Of a DNA stretch of 5,258 nt, positions 1 through 4,863 are shown one piece after another. Source of the DNA: Limnoglobus sp043757025. GTDB lineage: Bacteria; Planctomycetota; Planctomycetia; Gemmatales; Gemmataceae. The stretch is taken from contig JAYVQG010000279.1 in NCBI GenBank assembly GCA_043757025.1, positions 1 to 5,258 on the forward strand, given 5' to 3'. Made by a program: the position numbers and the translations under genes. Under the pieces are notes generated by a model. That model saw only the letters and a list, made by a program, of their open reading frames with translations, ran no database searches and was not told where the DNA came from. Every line of letters begins with the position of its first letter. The first letter of the stretch is position 1.

Positions 1-144
1 CGACACAACCTGCAACAAGATTTCGAGTTGTGGCTTACGGAACAGCGAAAGACGATCGAAAAGTGGCGATTTTGGACCTCAAAAACCGAAAAAACACCCC
101 CAAAAACCGGTTTTGGGGCGTCCGCAATTGTGACTTACGTCGAT
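1..144 (-). repeat. Left copy of 144-bp inverted repeat at a gene's 3' end
   Basis: This segment matches, in inverted orientation, 2983-3125. A hand alignment gives about 121 of 144 positions identical with one gap. The match is best in the half nearest the gene (about 58-144) and includes CGACGTAAGTCACAATTGCG across the stop codon of the 134-aa gene. The outer end, CGACACAACC, coincides with the window edge, so the repeat may continue beyond it. The copy begins inside the last two codons (Ser-Thr-stop) of the leftward gene and contains a terminator-like hairpin. Short open frames running through it give near-identical peptides in both copies; I regard these as translated repeat, not genes. 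Confidence 0.85.
80..118 (-). terminator. Intrinsic terminator of the DUF1559 / 134-aa operon
   Basis: On the minus strand, about 17 nt after the TAA at 137-135, lies a palindrome at 118-98: CCCC, AAAACCGGTTTT with one extra T, then GGGG. It is followed directly by a T-rich stretch containing TTTTTT and TTTTT runs. A stem with a U-rich tail is the standard layout of a Rho-independent terminator. It lies inside the 144-bp repeat and has a counterpart after the divergent 403-aa gene. Confidence 0.65.
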
Positions 145-539
145 ATTGGCGACTTCTTTTTCGTCGCTTTCGGCTTATGTTCGTGTTCGATGACGCCTTC
201 GCGGCGTTGCGCGAGCATGAACTCGTAGAGCCGTGCGACCGCGGTTTCCCACGCCCCGGAACGCGCTTTCCGCACGATGGCATCGAGCGCATGAGCTGCA
301 CTCTCCGGGAGTTTGCCCGCATCGCGATAACCCTTCAAGCGAACGTCACACTCGCTGACTCGCTTCTCGTCCTGGTTGCGCACCGCCGTGTATAGGGCAT
401 CGACGGTGTTGAAGACTTCCTCGCTCGTTCCCATCTGCGGCGGGCGACTCCAGTAGTGGTAAACGACGAGGATCGCCACCAATGCCACGATGCCAACGAG
501 TGCGTATTTCGCATAGATTGGCTTATTTTCACTCGACAT
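135..539 (-). CDS. Small membrane-anchored protein of unknown function, coupled to DUF1559 gene
   Basis: This is a 134-aa protein starting MSSENKPIYAKYALVG. The start is set by a strong Shine-Dalgarno (GGGGAGG, 552-546) 6 nt upstream; an in-frame ATG further upstream (578) lacks such a site. Residues about 11-29 form one hydrophobic membrane segment, so the likely topology is a short N-terminal tail, one helix, and a soluble domain of about 105 residues. The soluble part is helical and charged (EEVFNTVDALYTAVRNQDEKR) and ends in a lysine-rich tail (KPKATKKKSPIST). The gene overlaps the end of the DUF1559 gene by 11 nt (ATGtcgagTGA arrangement), so the two are probably translated together. I do not recognise a named family. 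An accessory role to the pseudopilin-like partner is inferred from the overlap only. Confidence 0.82.
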   Translation of the reverse strand: MSSENKPIYAKYALVGIVALVAILVVYHYWSRPPQMGTSEEVFNTVDALYTAVRNQDEKRVSECDVRLKGYRDAGKLPESAAHALDAIVRKARSGAWETAVARLYEFMLAQRREGVIEHEHKPKATKKKSPIST

Positions 540-1593
540 TGAACACCTCCCCGCTATCGCGCGTCGAGAGTGCCACAAACGTCAGCGGACGAATGAACGT
601 GGTGATGAACCGCACGGAGCCGTCGCCCATGAGCACGTTGCAACCGGTGCCGTGCTCGCCCCACATTTGATCGGTGTGGCCGAACGGATCGTTAGGAGCG
701 TGAATAATTACCTGAGGGTGATCGTGCGTATCCGGGCCACTATGCACGCCGACCAGACAGCCTGCGCCATTGTTCTCCGAAGGCCACGGGCGCAGGTCGA
801 GCCGCGGCGGCGTGACGGCACCGGGAACGACGCCCACCCAGGTTTTGTTGCTTAGAATCGAGCTATGTTCGCCGATGAAAATGGTGTTCGACAAGCCATC
901 CGAAACAGCCGCCACGCTGGTTTTCGAGTTGCGGTAAAACGGCCCATCGGTGCGGGCGAGTTGGTTGCCGTTCTCGGGGATCGGCTCGGGAATGTCGTAG
1001 TCGTAACAATAGGCAGTCGTGCGCCCCCACGGCTGCGTGATGCCGGCATTCGTGACGTAGTGCGAATGTGCGAACGCAATCGTGCTGCCATCGGAACGAG
1101 TCATCGGCACGCCGTGGCGACGGTCGGCCCCTTCGCGTTGCACGTCGAAACCATCGCTGCCGCCGGTGGCCGACGGGCAGAGAAACAGGCTCACCTTCGT
1201 TTTCACGGAAGCGGCAAAAGCGGGCGACCAGCACGGTTGATTGATGTCGAACTGGCGGAAGAGATTCTCTTGTTCGAGGAACGGCAAGAGGAACACGCCC
1301 CACGCCCAGCCGGGCGTACCGTTACGGTACTGATCGCCATAGCTGATGCCGAACGCGGAGCCATCGAGCCGCGTGTTCGCAGTGGTGAACGCAGGCGGAA
1401 ACTGCCGGTTGATGCCTTCGTAGTTATGCAACCCGAGGCCGATCTGCTTCAGGTTATTCAGGCACTTCAGCCGCGACGCCGACTCGCGAACCTTCTGCAC
1501 CGCCGGTAACAGCAGGCCGATGAGGATCGCGATAATCGCGATGACGACGAGCAATTCGATGAGCGTAAACGCTTTGCGATGCATTTTGTGCAT
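529..1593 (-). CDS. DUF1559 domain protein with type IV prepilin-like N-terminus
   Basis: A 354-aa protein. Residues 6-30 read RKAFTLIELLVVIAIIAIL..., the type III/prepilin signal: predicted cleavage after Ala8, with Phe9 at +1, Glu13 at +5, and a hydrophobic helix to about residue 29. Next comes the DUF1559 N-terminal block (RLKCLNNLKQIGLGLHNYE, 41-59), a central SDGLSNTIFIGEHSS block (231-245), and near the C-terminus the H-X9-DG motif (His314, Asp324-Gly325 in HGTGCNVLMGDGSVRF). This is the full architecture and usual length of this very large planctomycete paralogous family. The function is unknown; secretion or surface pseudopilin-like assembly is inferred from the signal. The start at 1593 has GGAG (1603-1600) 6 nt upstream; the in-frame ATG at 1584 would be 15 nt away. 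Ala rather than Gly at -1 is a tolerated variant. It is the first gene of a leftward two-gene operon. Confidence 0.95.
   Translation of the reverse strand: MHKMHRKAFTLIELLVVIAIIAILIGLLLPAVQKVRESASRLKCLNNLKQIGLGLHNYEGINRQFPPAFTTANTRLDGSAFGISYGDQYRNGTPGWAWGVFLLPFLEQENLFRQFDINQPCWSPAFAASVKTKVSLFLCPSATGGSDGFDVQREGADRRHGVPMTRSDGSTIAFAHSHYVTNAGITQPWGRTTAYCYDYDIPEPIPENGNQLARTDGPFYRNSKTSVAAVSDGLSNTIFIGEHSSILSNKTWVGVVPGAVTPPRLDLRPWPSENNGAGCLVGVHSGPDTHDHPQVIIHAPNDPFGHTDQMWGEHGTGCNVLMGDGSVRFITTFIRPLTFVALSTRDSGEVFNVE
546..552 (-). promoter_or_regulatory. Strong Shine-Dalgarno for the 134-aa gene
   Basis: GGGGAGG on the minus strand with a 6-nt spacer to the ATG at 539-537. It lies inside the last codons of the DUF1559 gene. 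It fixes the start of the downstream gene and indicates that translation re-initiates there rather than relying only on coupling. Confidence 0.8.
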
Positions 1594-1599
1594 TGCTAA

Positions 1600-1603
1600 C
1601 TCC
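1600..1603 (-). promoter_or_regulatory. Shine-Dalgarno for the DUF1559 gene
   Basis: GGAG on the minus strand, 6 nt before the ATG at 1593-1591. Its spacing favours this ATG over the second in-frame ATG three codons later. Confidence 0.65.
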
Positions 1604-1617
1604 GTGTAGTAGGTGAA

Positions 1618-1664
1618 ACTAACTTAGGTGTTAGTCTCAGCTAATGCAAAGTGTTCGTCAAGGC
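1618..1664 (-). promoter_or_regulatory. Candidate leftward promoter/operator for the DUF1559 operon
   Basis: On the minus strand GCCTTGAC (1664-1657) gives a -35-like TTGACG (1661-1656) about 64 nt before the ATG. No clear -10 hexamer stands at 16-18 nt; TAACAC and TAAGTT lie further on, so the exact promoter is uncertain. Downstream of the box is a perfect inverted repeat ACTAAC-N6-GTTAGT (1618-1635), which could be an operator or a leader hairpin. The GCCTTGAC box is repeated in inverted orientation at 1712-1719 for the divergent gene. Confidence 0.35.
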
Positions 1665-1711
1665 AAATTCTCCCGAAACAGTACGGTTTTTCAAAATTCC
1701 CTTTCGCGTTC

Positions 1712-1749
1712 GCCTTGACCCGAGCGGACATTACGGGGTAACGATAACC
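1712..1749 (+). promoter_or_regulatory. Candidate rightward promoter for the 403-aa gene
   Basis: GCCTTGAC (1712-1719) supplies a -35-like TTGACC (1715-1720) about 62 nt before the GTG start. Possible -10 elements are TAACGA (1739-1744, 18-nt spacer, poor match) or GATAAC (1744-1749, spacer too long). The box is an exact 8-bp inverted copy of the one at 1657-1664, nearly equidistant from its own gene. Shared control of the divergent genes is inferred from this symmetry. Confidence 0.35.
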
Positions 1750-1780
1750 CGATTCGTTTCTCCCTCGACTCCGGTGACTT

Positions 1781-2992
1781 GTGGCCCAACCTCTGAATCC
1801 GCACGATCTCGCAATCTGGTTCGTATCCTTGCTTCGCCAGCGAACGGCCACCAACGATGCGGAAGAGGTGCGCGAACGGTTCCGCGAGGCGTATTCGCAG
1901 ATCGAAACGATCTACCGCGATGGCACGCCTGCTGAACGCGAGGAGATTTACGAGGAATTGGCCGAACAACTGGTGCCTGACTTACCGACGTGGGAGTTCT
2001 CGTGTGTGGCGAATACTTGCGGCATGGGCGTCGAAGCGGGTGCGAACGCCGACGTGGCACTGCCAGCGATTCTCGAACGGCTGCCATCGGTGTTTACCGG
2101 TGCGAAATTGCTTCACGACCAGTTAAAAGTGCATATCGGCACGCCGCATCTCGAGATGATTCCCGAAGACGAATGGGAAACTGCCGCCGCGAAATCGACT
2201 GAAGCGGCGCAGCTCATCCGCGAATATCTCGCGATTTCGTTCCTGTCGCGGGCGGCGATGGCGATGCTGTGCCGGGATGCGCGTCTGCGGCGATTCGCCC
2301 GCAACCAACCGGAACTGACGCAGGCCGTCGTGAATGCCCGCGAGTTCAACCGCTATGCTTTTTATCTGGGCGAAGTGCTTCAGTGCGTCGATGGCGAAGA
2401 ACTCGTCGTGATCGACCTCGTGCGCAACCTCGGCTTCCGCGTCCGGATGCATGCCGTTCGCAATAACTGTCAGTTGTTTACGCTGCTGCAAGACGCGATT
2501 TTGAACCATCCAACGGCCGTAAACTGGGACGGGCCGAAGCCGAGTCCGCTGCTTGCGAGCATCGCCAAAAGCGAACGGATGATCCCGAGCGTCACGCAGG
2601 AAGAGTGGGATGCGGAGGGCGTAGTTGGCGAGACGGGCATCTACGATACCGGCATCTGGCAGTTCTATCAGTGGCCTGCGTTGCAACCGGATCGTACGCT
2701 CGAAACGTGGGCGGCGGCCGCGCCGTATCAGCCGTGGTGGGTCTGGGGCGAACTGCATCCGGCGGACATCGTCGAAATCGACGGGATGCGGATCGTGCTT
2801 CTGGGCCAGCCCGAAATGCCGCGAACCTGGCAAATGGACTTCTTCGCGCCCGTTCACCCCGCATTGCGTTCGGGCATCACCGTGGAAGCAGTCCTTTCCA
2901 AGGAATCGGTCGAAGCGTGGCTGAAGCGTATCTGCACGATGCCCCGCGAACCGAACCCACTGCCACCCGTTGAAGCGAAAGAATCGACGTAA
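1781..2992 (+). CDS. Uncharacterised 403-aa cytoplasmic protein, divergent from DUF1559 operon
   Basis: A 403-aa protein starting GTG (MAQPLNPHDLAIWF). An in-frame TGA at 1775-1777 excludes a longer form, and the next internal ATG is near residue 82, so GTG is the only sensible start; the ribosome site is weak (GGTGA, 1773-1777). There is no signal peptide and no membrane helix. Residues 25-66 are helical and highly charged (EEVRERFREAYSQIETIYR). Residues 72-83 carry two cysteines (EFSCVANTCGMG). Residues 140-240 are mostly helical. The C-terminal third is tryptophan-rich (GIWQFYQWPA 291-300, PWWVWGELHPADI 318-330), then a short strand-rich segment (EIDGMRIVLLGQPEMPRTW, 332-350). I do not recognise a family or catalytic motif. 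The long run of normal codon use, without competing signals, supports a real gene. It ends Ser-Thr-stop inside the right-hand inverted repeat, as the 134-aa gene does in the left copy. Confidence 0.88.
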   Translation: MAQPLNPHDLAIWFVSLLRQRTATNDAEEVRERFREAYSQIETIYRDGTPAEREEIYEELAEQLVPDLPTWEFSCVANTCGMGVEAGANADVALPAILERLPSVFTGAKLLHDQLKVHIGTPHLEMIPEDEWETAAAKSTEAAQLIREYLAISFLSRAAMAMLCRDARLRRFARNQPELTQAVVNAREFNRYAFYLGEVLQCVDGEELVVIDLVRNLGFRVRMHAVRNNCQLFTLLQDAILNHPTAVNWDGPKPSPLLASIAKSERMIPSVTQEEWDAEGVVGETGIYDTGIWQFYQWPALQPDRTLETWAAAAPYQPWWVWGELHPADIVEIDGMRIVLLGQPEMPRTWQMDFFAPVHPALRSGITVEAVLSKESVEAWLKRICTMPREPNPLPPVEAKEST

Positions 2993-3125
2993 GTCACAAT
3001 TGCGGACGCTCCAAAACCGGTTTTTCGGGTGTTTTTCCGGTTTTTGCGACCCAAAATCGCCACTTTTTGATCGCAATCCACTGTTCCGTATTCCGTATAT
3101 CGAACTCTTGTCGAGGGTTGTGTCG
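2983..3125 (+). repeat. Right copy of the 144-bp inverted repeat
   Basis: This is the inverted partner of 1-144. It starts at ATCGACGTAAGTCACAATTG, overlapping the last codons and TAA (2990-2992) of the 403-aa gene, and ends at GGTTGTGTCG (3116-3125), matching the other copy's outer end. About 84% of positions are identical by hand count; differences concentrate in the outer 60 bp. Together the copies enclose about 2.84 kb with three genes. Confidence 0.85.
3011..3045 (+). terminator. Terminator-like hairpin after the 403-aa gene
   Basis: AAAACCGGTTTT (3013-3024), a perfect 12-bp palindrome, starts 20 nt after the TAA and is followed by T-rich DNA with two further TTTTT runs to 3045. The stem is less GC-capped than the left copy because the flanking C/G block is partly lost. 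It is probably an intrinsic terminator inherited with the repeat. Confidence 0.5.
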
Positions 3126-3164
3126 AATGCTCTCGATTCGAGAATCGGCGCAAGTGGCGACAGT

Positions 3165-3249
3165 AAATCGACCGAGCACGACACAAAATCGACCGACCAC
3201 GACATTCTCACGACACTTGGAGACACTTTCACGACACTTCGCGACACCG
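3165..3249. repeat. Short tandem/degenerate GACAC repeat region
   Basis: Two 19-nt units (AAATCGACCGAGCACGACA at 3165-3183 and a copy with one mismatch at 3186-3204) are followed by four looser units of 10-11 nt sharing GACAC(TT) (about 3209-3249). The region lies between the right 144-bp repeat and the recombinase remnant and appears non-coding. Open frames through it give low-complexity peptides and look fortuitous. Confidence 0.7.
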
Positions 3250-3471
3250 TGCAAAAGTCGACTTACGTCGGATCGCCTTGGATTTTTTGACTTCGGGAAT
3301 TCGCGTGGATTCGGCCAACCCAAAGCCCACTGACGAACGTCCGTGTCGCCAGACGGTTGCCTGTTTGTGGAAGACGATGTCGCGTTCGATCCTGCGAACG
3401 TAACATTGTTCGGTGTCCCAAGAATAATGGAGGAAGCGAAGCTTATCTCGAACGCGATCGAGGAGTTTCAT
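3229..3471 (-). pseudogene. Truncated integron-type tyrosine recombinase (N-terminal stump)
   Basis: The frame starting at 3471 reads MKLLDRVRDKLRFLHYS, then TEQCYVRRIERDIVFHK and WRH. This is the signature N-terminal core-binding (SAM-like) region of integron-type integrases, with the family's LLDxVRxxxRxxHYSxxTEQxYVxWIxRFIxFH pattern. Recognisable similarity stops near 3343. The remaining codons to the frame's end at 3229 do not look like the family. The stump is at most 80 aa, whereas family members have about 320 or more, and the catalytic R-H-R-Y domain is absent. It therefore cannot recombine DNA. The frame could extend upstream to an ATG at 3540, but homology begins at 3471. It is a relic of a mobile element or chromosomal integrase. 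The Arg in place of the usual Trp after YVR is a further sign of decay. Confidence 0.72.
3259..3269 (-). repeat. Third copy of the stop-codon motif CGACGTAAGTC
   Basis: The 11-mer CGACGTAAGTC spans the stops at 137-135 and 2990-2992 and occurs again here on the minus strand. In one frame it reads Pro-Thr-stop (TAA at 3265-3263), downstream of the recombinase stump although not in its present frame. Beyond the 11-mer the sequence does not match the 144-bp repeats. Confidence 0.6.
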
Positions 3472-3579
3472 AGCGGTCTCCGAACGATGGAAGTGAGATA
3501 TGTCGCACCGCGCGAGGATCGGCAAAACAATTCCGGACAATATATTTCGTGAAATTTGGAATAAACAGTAAAAATAAGC

Positions 3580-3608
3580 TTGACACGACGATGGATGTCG
3601 GATGTAAT
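3580..3608 (+). promoter_or_regulatory. Sigma-70-type promoter for the PEP-CTERM gene
   Basis: TTGACA (3580-3585) matches the -35 consensus perfectly. After exactly 17 nt comes TGTAAT (3603-3608), five of six -10 bases. The preceding 40 bp are AT-rich (3541-3579), in contrast to the GC-rich surroundings, as expected for an upstream element. The predicted start is near 3615, leaving a leader of about 170 nt before the ATG at 3786. Confidence 0.7.
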
Positions 3609-3614
3609 TGGACC

Positions 3615-3785
3615 CAATGTTACTGAGTAATCTGTTCGGCGTCCAAAGCCCCAGGGGCGCGAGTTGGGGGCGCGAGTTGGGTGGGCGTCACCGGTTAGGC
3701 GGCGACATCCGCCGAGTTGGTCTAAACACTGTTCGGCCGCACAAGTGCGGGGCAGTTTGTAGCATCCATTAACAAGGAGTGAGCA
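3615..3785 (+). promoter_or_regulatory. Long structured 5' leader of the PEP-CTERM gene
   Basis: From the predicted start to the ATG, the leader holds a 13-bp direct repeat (GGGCGCGAGTTGG, two adjacent copies, 3655-3680), the palindrome GCCCCAGGGGC (3648-3658), GGCGG-N6-CCGCC (3698-3713), and CCGCAC-AA-GTGCGG (3737-3750). The last is enlarged by flanking ACTG/CAGT pairing (3728-3731 with 3753-3756) and ends about 17 nt before the Shine-Dalgarno. I do not recognise a riboswitch class. Confidence 0.4.
3774..3779 (+). promoter_or_regulatory. Consensus Shine-Dalgarno of the PEP-CTERM gene
   Basis: AAGGAG with a 6-nt spacer to ATG 3786-3788, near-ideal sequence and spacing. It fixes the start and the signal peptide. 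Confidence 0.85.
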
Positions 3786-4481
3786 ATGCGTGGTTTGGCA
3801 GCAACGGTCCTTCTGACGCTGGCGACGGCCAGTGTGGCTCAGGCAGGCTTTCTCGTCAACCCCGGTGCCGAGGCCGGAAACCTGACCGGATGGACGGTCG
3901 GTGGGTCGTCCTCGCCGTTCGCAGACAATGGGACGTTCAACCCCGGCATCAATCCACACAGCGGCTCGTATGCATTCGTCGGCGGGACTGGGCTATACGG
4001 GAGCCTGACGCAGTTCGTCACCCTCTCCAGCGCCGGGGTGACGGCGACCCAGGTCGACGCTGGGGGCGTGTTGGCCGTGGTGACATTCTGGGAGCAGGGA
4101 CTGAACCAGGGTACGCCGAGCGACAACGGGTACGTCTCCCTCACGTTCCGAGATGGGGTGGGCGGGGTAATTGGCAACGCGCTCACGCCCACGATCGATT
4201 CGCACAACGGGAGTTGGCAGAACTACACGGGTAGCTATACGGTGCCGGTCGGCACCCGGTCGGTGGGGTACACGATGAACTTCGGCCGCAACGTAGGGTC
4301 GGATTTGGACGCCTACTTCGATGACAACGACCTGACGTTCAGCGCGGATCAAGTAAGCGCTACGCCCGCCCCGCCCGGGGCTGTTCTGGCCTTCTCCGGA
4401 CTGCTTCTACTGGCGTTTCGTCCGGTAGCAGAGCGTATCCGCCGAAACACGATTCGGCGAAGCGTGTCCGCGACCTCGTGA
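3786..4481 (+). CDS. Secreted PEP-CTERM-like sorting-domain protein
   Basis: A 231-aa protein. Residues 1-20 (MRGLAATVLLTLATASVAQA) are a Sec signal peptide with an AQA|GF cleavage site. Residues 21-190 look like a beta-sandwich exoprotein domain: NPGAEAGNLTGWTV near the start, SGSYAFVGG at 59-67, and LTQFVTL at 74-80, typical of DUF642/carbohydrate-binding-like modules. The DLDAYFDDNDLTF segment (173-185) resembles the usual final strand. The C-terminus has the planctomycete version of PEP-CTERM: PAPP (194-197), a hydrophobic helix (about 199-211), then basic residues. This signal is thought to be processed by an exosortase/archaeosortase-type enzyme, none of which is encoded here. Binding of a surface or extracellular polysaccharide is inferred. 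The basic tail runs about 20 residues past the helix (FRPVAERIRRNTIRRSVSATS), longer than usual, and its end is antisense to a transposase remnant. Confidence 0.9.
   Translation: MRGLAATVLLTLATASVAQAGFLVNPGAEAGNLTGWTVGGSSSPFADNGTFNPGINPHSGSYAFVGGTGLYGSLTQFVTLSSAGVTATQVDAGGVLAVVTFWEQGLNQGTPSDNGYVSLTFRDGVGGVIGNALTPTIDSHNGSWQNYTGSYTVPVGTRSVGYTMNFGRNVGSDLDAYFDDNDLTFSADQVSATPAPPGAVLAFSGLLLLAFRPVAERIRRNTIRRSVSATS
4440..4459. repeat. Inverted repeat inside the 3' end of the PEP-CTERM gene
   Basis: CGCCGAA-N6-TTCGGCG, a perfect 7-bp stem within the codons for the basic tail. It lies 18 nt before a second hairpin at the stop codon; the two may fold together in the mRNA. Confidence 0.5.
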
Positions 4482-4661
4482 CAGGCAGCTGTCACCGCGA
4501 AGGCGAGCGGGCGCTCCAGTCGTGGCCAGCAGGCAGTTGAAGAAGTTGGCGCTGCCCCCGGCCGACGGCCCCGAGCTGAGGGTGGGCACCTTTCCACCGG
4601 TTTTCTTCCCGTTCGGGCACAACCCCAGCCACGAGGCAAAATGGTGGCGTGGTACAAAACC
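4448..4661 (-). pseudogene. Decayed IS110-family transposase, C-terminal fragment
   Basis: On the minus strand one frame (about 4661-4521) reads HFASWLGLCPNGKKTGGK, the hallmark (H)FxSWLGLCPGxKxxGGK block of the IS110/IS1111 transposase C-terminal (transposase_20) domain. It is followed by a remnant of the SGxxxSANxAA stretch (SSGPSAGGSAN). A second frame (4522-4448) continues with RLERPLAF and AVTAACHEVADTLRRIV, which resembles the family's AITATAHKLARLVY block. The spacing between blocks is about 14 residues shorter than usual, and a frameshift near 4521 separates them, so the gene is broken. The N-terminal DEDD catalytic half is absent. The fragment begins next to a 62-bp hairpin and ends inside the PEP-CTERM gene's 3' end. 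Identification is by eye from motifs; the first block is the stronger. Confidence 0.62.
4478..4495 (+). terminator. Hairpin overlapping the PEP-CTERM stop codon
   Basis: GTGACAG-GCAG-CTGTCAC, a perfect 7-bp stem with a 4-nt loop, whose left arm contains the TGA stop (4479-4481). There is no T-tract after it, so it may be a weak terminator or a 3'-end stabiliser, or simply part of the transposase remnant it overlaps. Confidence 0.35.
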
Positions 4662-4669
4662 GGGTATCG

Positions 4670-4731
4670 ACGTGGGGCACGTTTTTACCGTGCCATTTTC
4701 AATAATGGCACGTTAAAAACGTGCCCCACGT
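4670..4731. repeat. 62-bp near-perfect hairpin element
   Basis: ACGTGGGGCACGTTTTTA (4670-4687) pairs fully with 4714-4731. One mismatch (4688/4713) follows, then nine more pairs (4689-4697 with 4704-4712) around a 6-nt loop TTCAAT. That makes 27 paired bases of 28. There is no T-tract after either arm, so it is not a classical terminator. It sits exactly at the upstream limit of the IS110 remnant, suggesting a REP/MITE-like palindrome or an insertion target. Confidence 0.85.
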
Positions 4732-4863
4732 AAACGGACTTTGGGCAGATGTGCTATCCGGAATCGACGCGATTTGAACCTCGCCGATAATACAGACCCG
4801 TACGAACGTCGAACTTGGGATCGTGGGGTTTGTGCCTCGCTTGCGTGTGGGTGGCGATATTCG
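4732..4863. other. Non-coding stretch between two hairpin elements
   Basis: No gene, promoter or RNA that I can support. Open frames of about 64-72 codons cross it on both strands but give arginine/proline-rich peptides without recognisable motifs. A short tandem repeat (ATTCGGG, 2.7 copies, 4859-4877) lies at its right edge. Confidence 0.5.

Noticed and set aside
865..1509. Plus-strand open frame of 214 codons
   Set aside because: It is antisense to the well-supported DUF1559 gene. Its composition (Arg/Ala/Val-rich) is typical of an opposite-strand shadow.
2123..3247. Long minus-strand open frame of 374 codons
   Set aside because: It is antisense to the 403-aa gene, has arginine/histidine-rich composition without motifs, and runs through the 144-bp repeat and the GACAC patch. 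It is a shadow of GC-rich coding DNA.
3612..3700. Possible integron attC site (ACCCAAT ... GTTGGGT / GTTAGGC) near the integrase stump
   Set aside because: The outer 7-mers roughly fit the RYYYAAC/GTTRRRY pattern, but the bases between do not fold into the paired L''/L' arms an attC needs. The GC-rich leader makes chance matches likely.
3468..3959. Minus-strand open frame of 163 codons upstream of and within the PEP-CTERM gene
   Set aside because: It overlaps the consensus promoter, leader and signal-peptide region of a stronger gene, with cysteine/arginine-rich sequence and no recognisable motif.
4770..4790. tRNA T-loop-like GGTTCAAATC on the minus strand
   Set aside because: The flanking bases do not form a 5-bp T stem, and no anticodon or D arm can be folded upstream.
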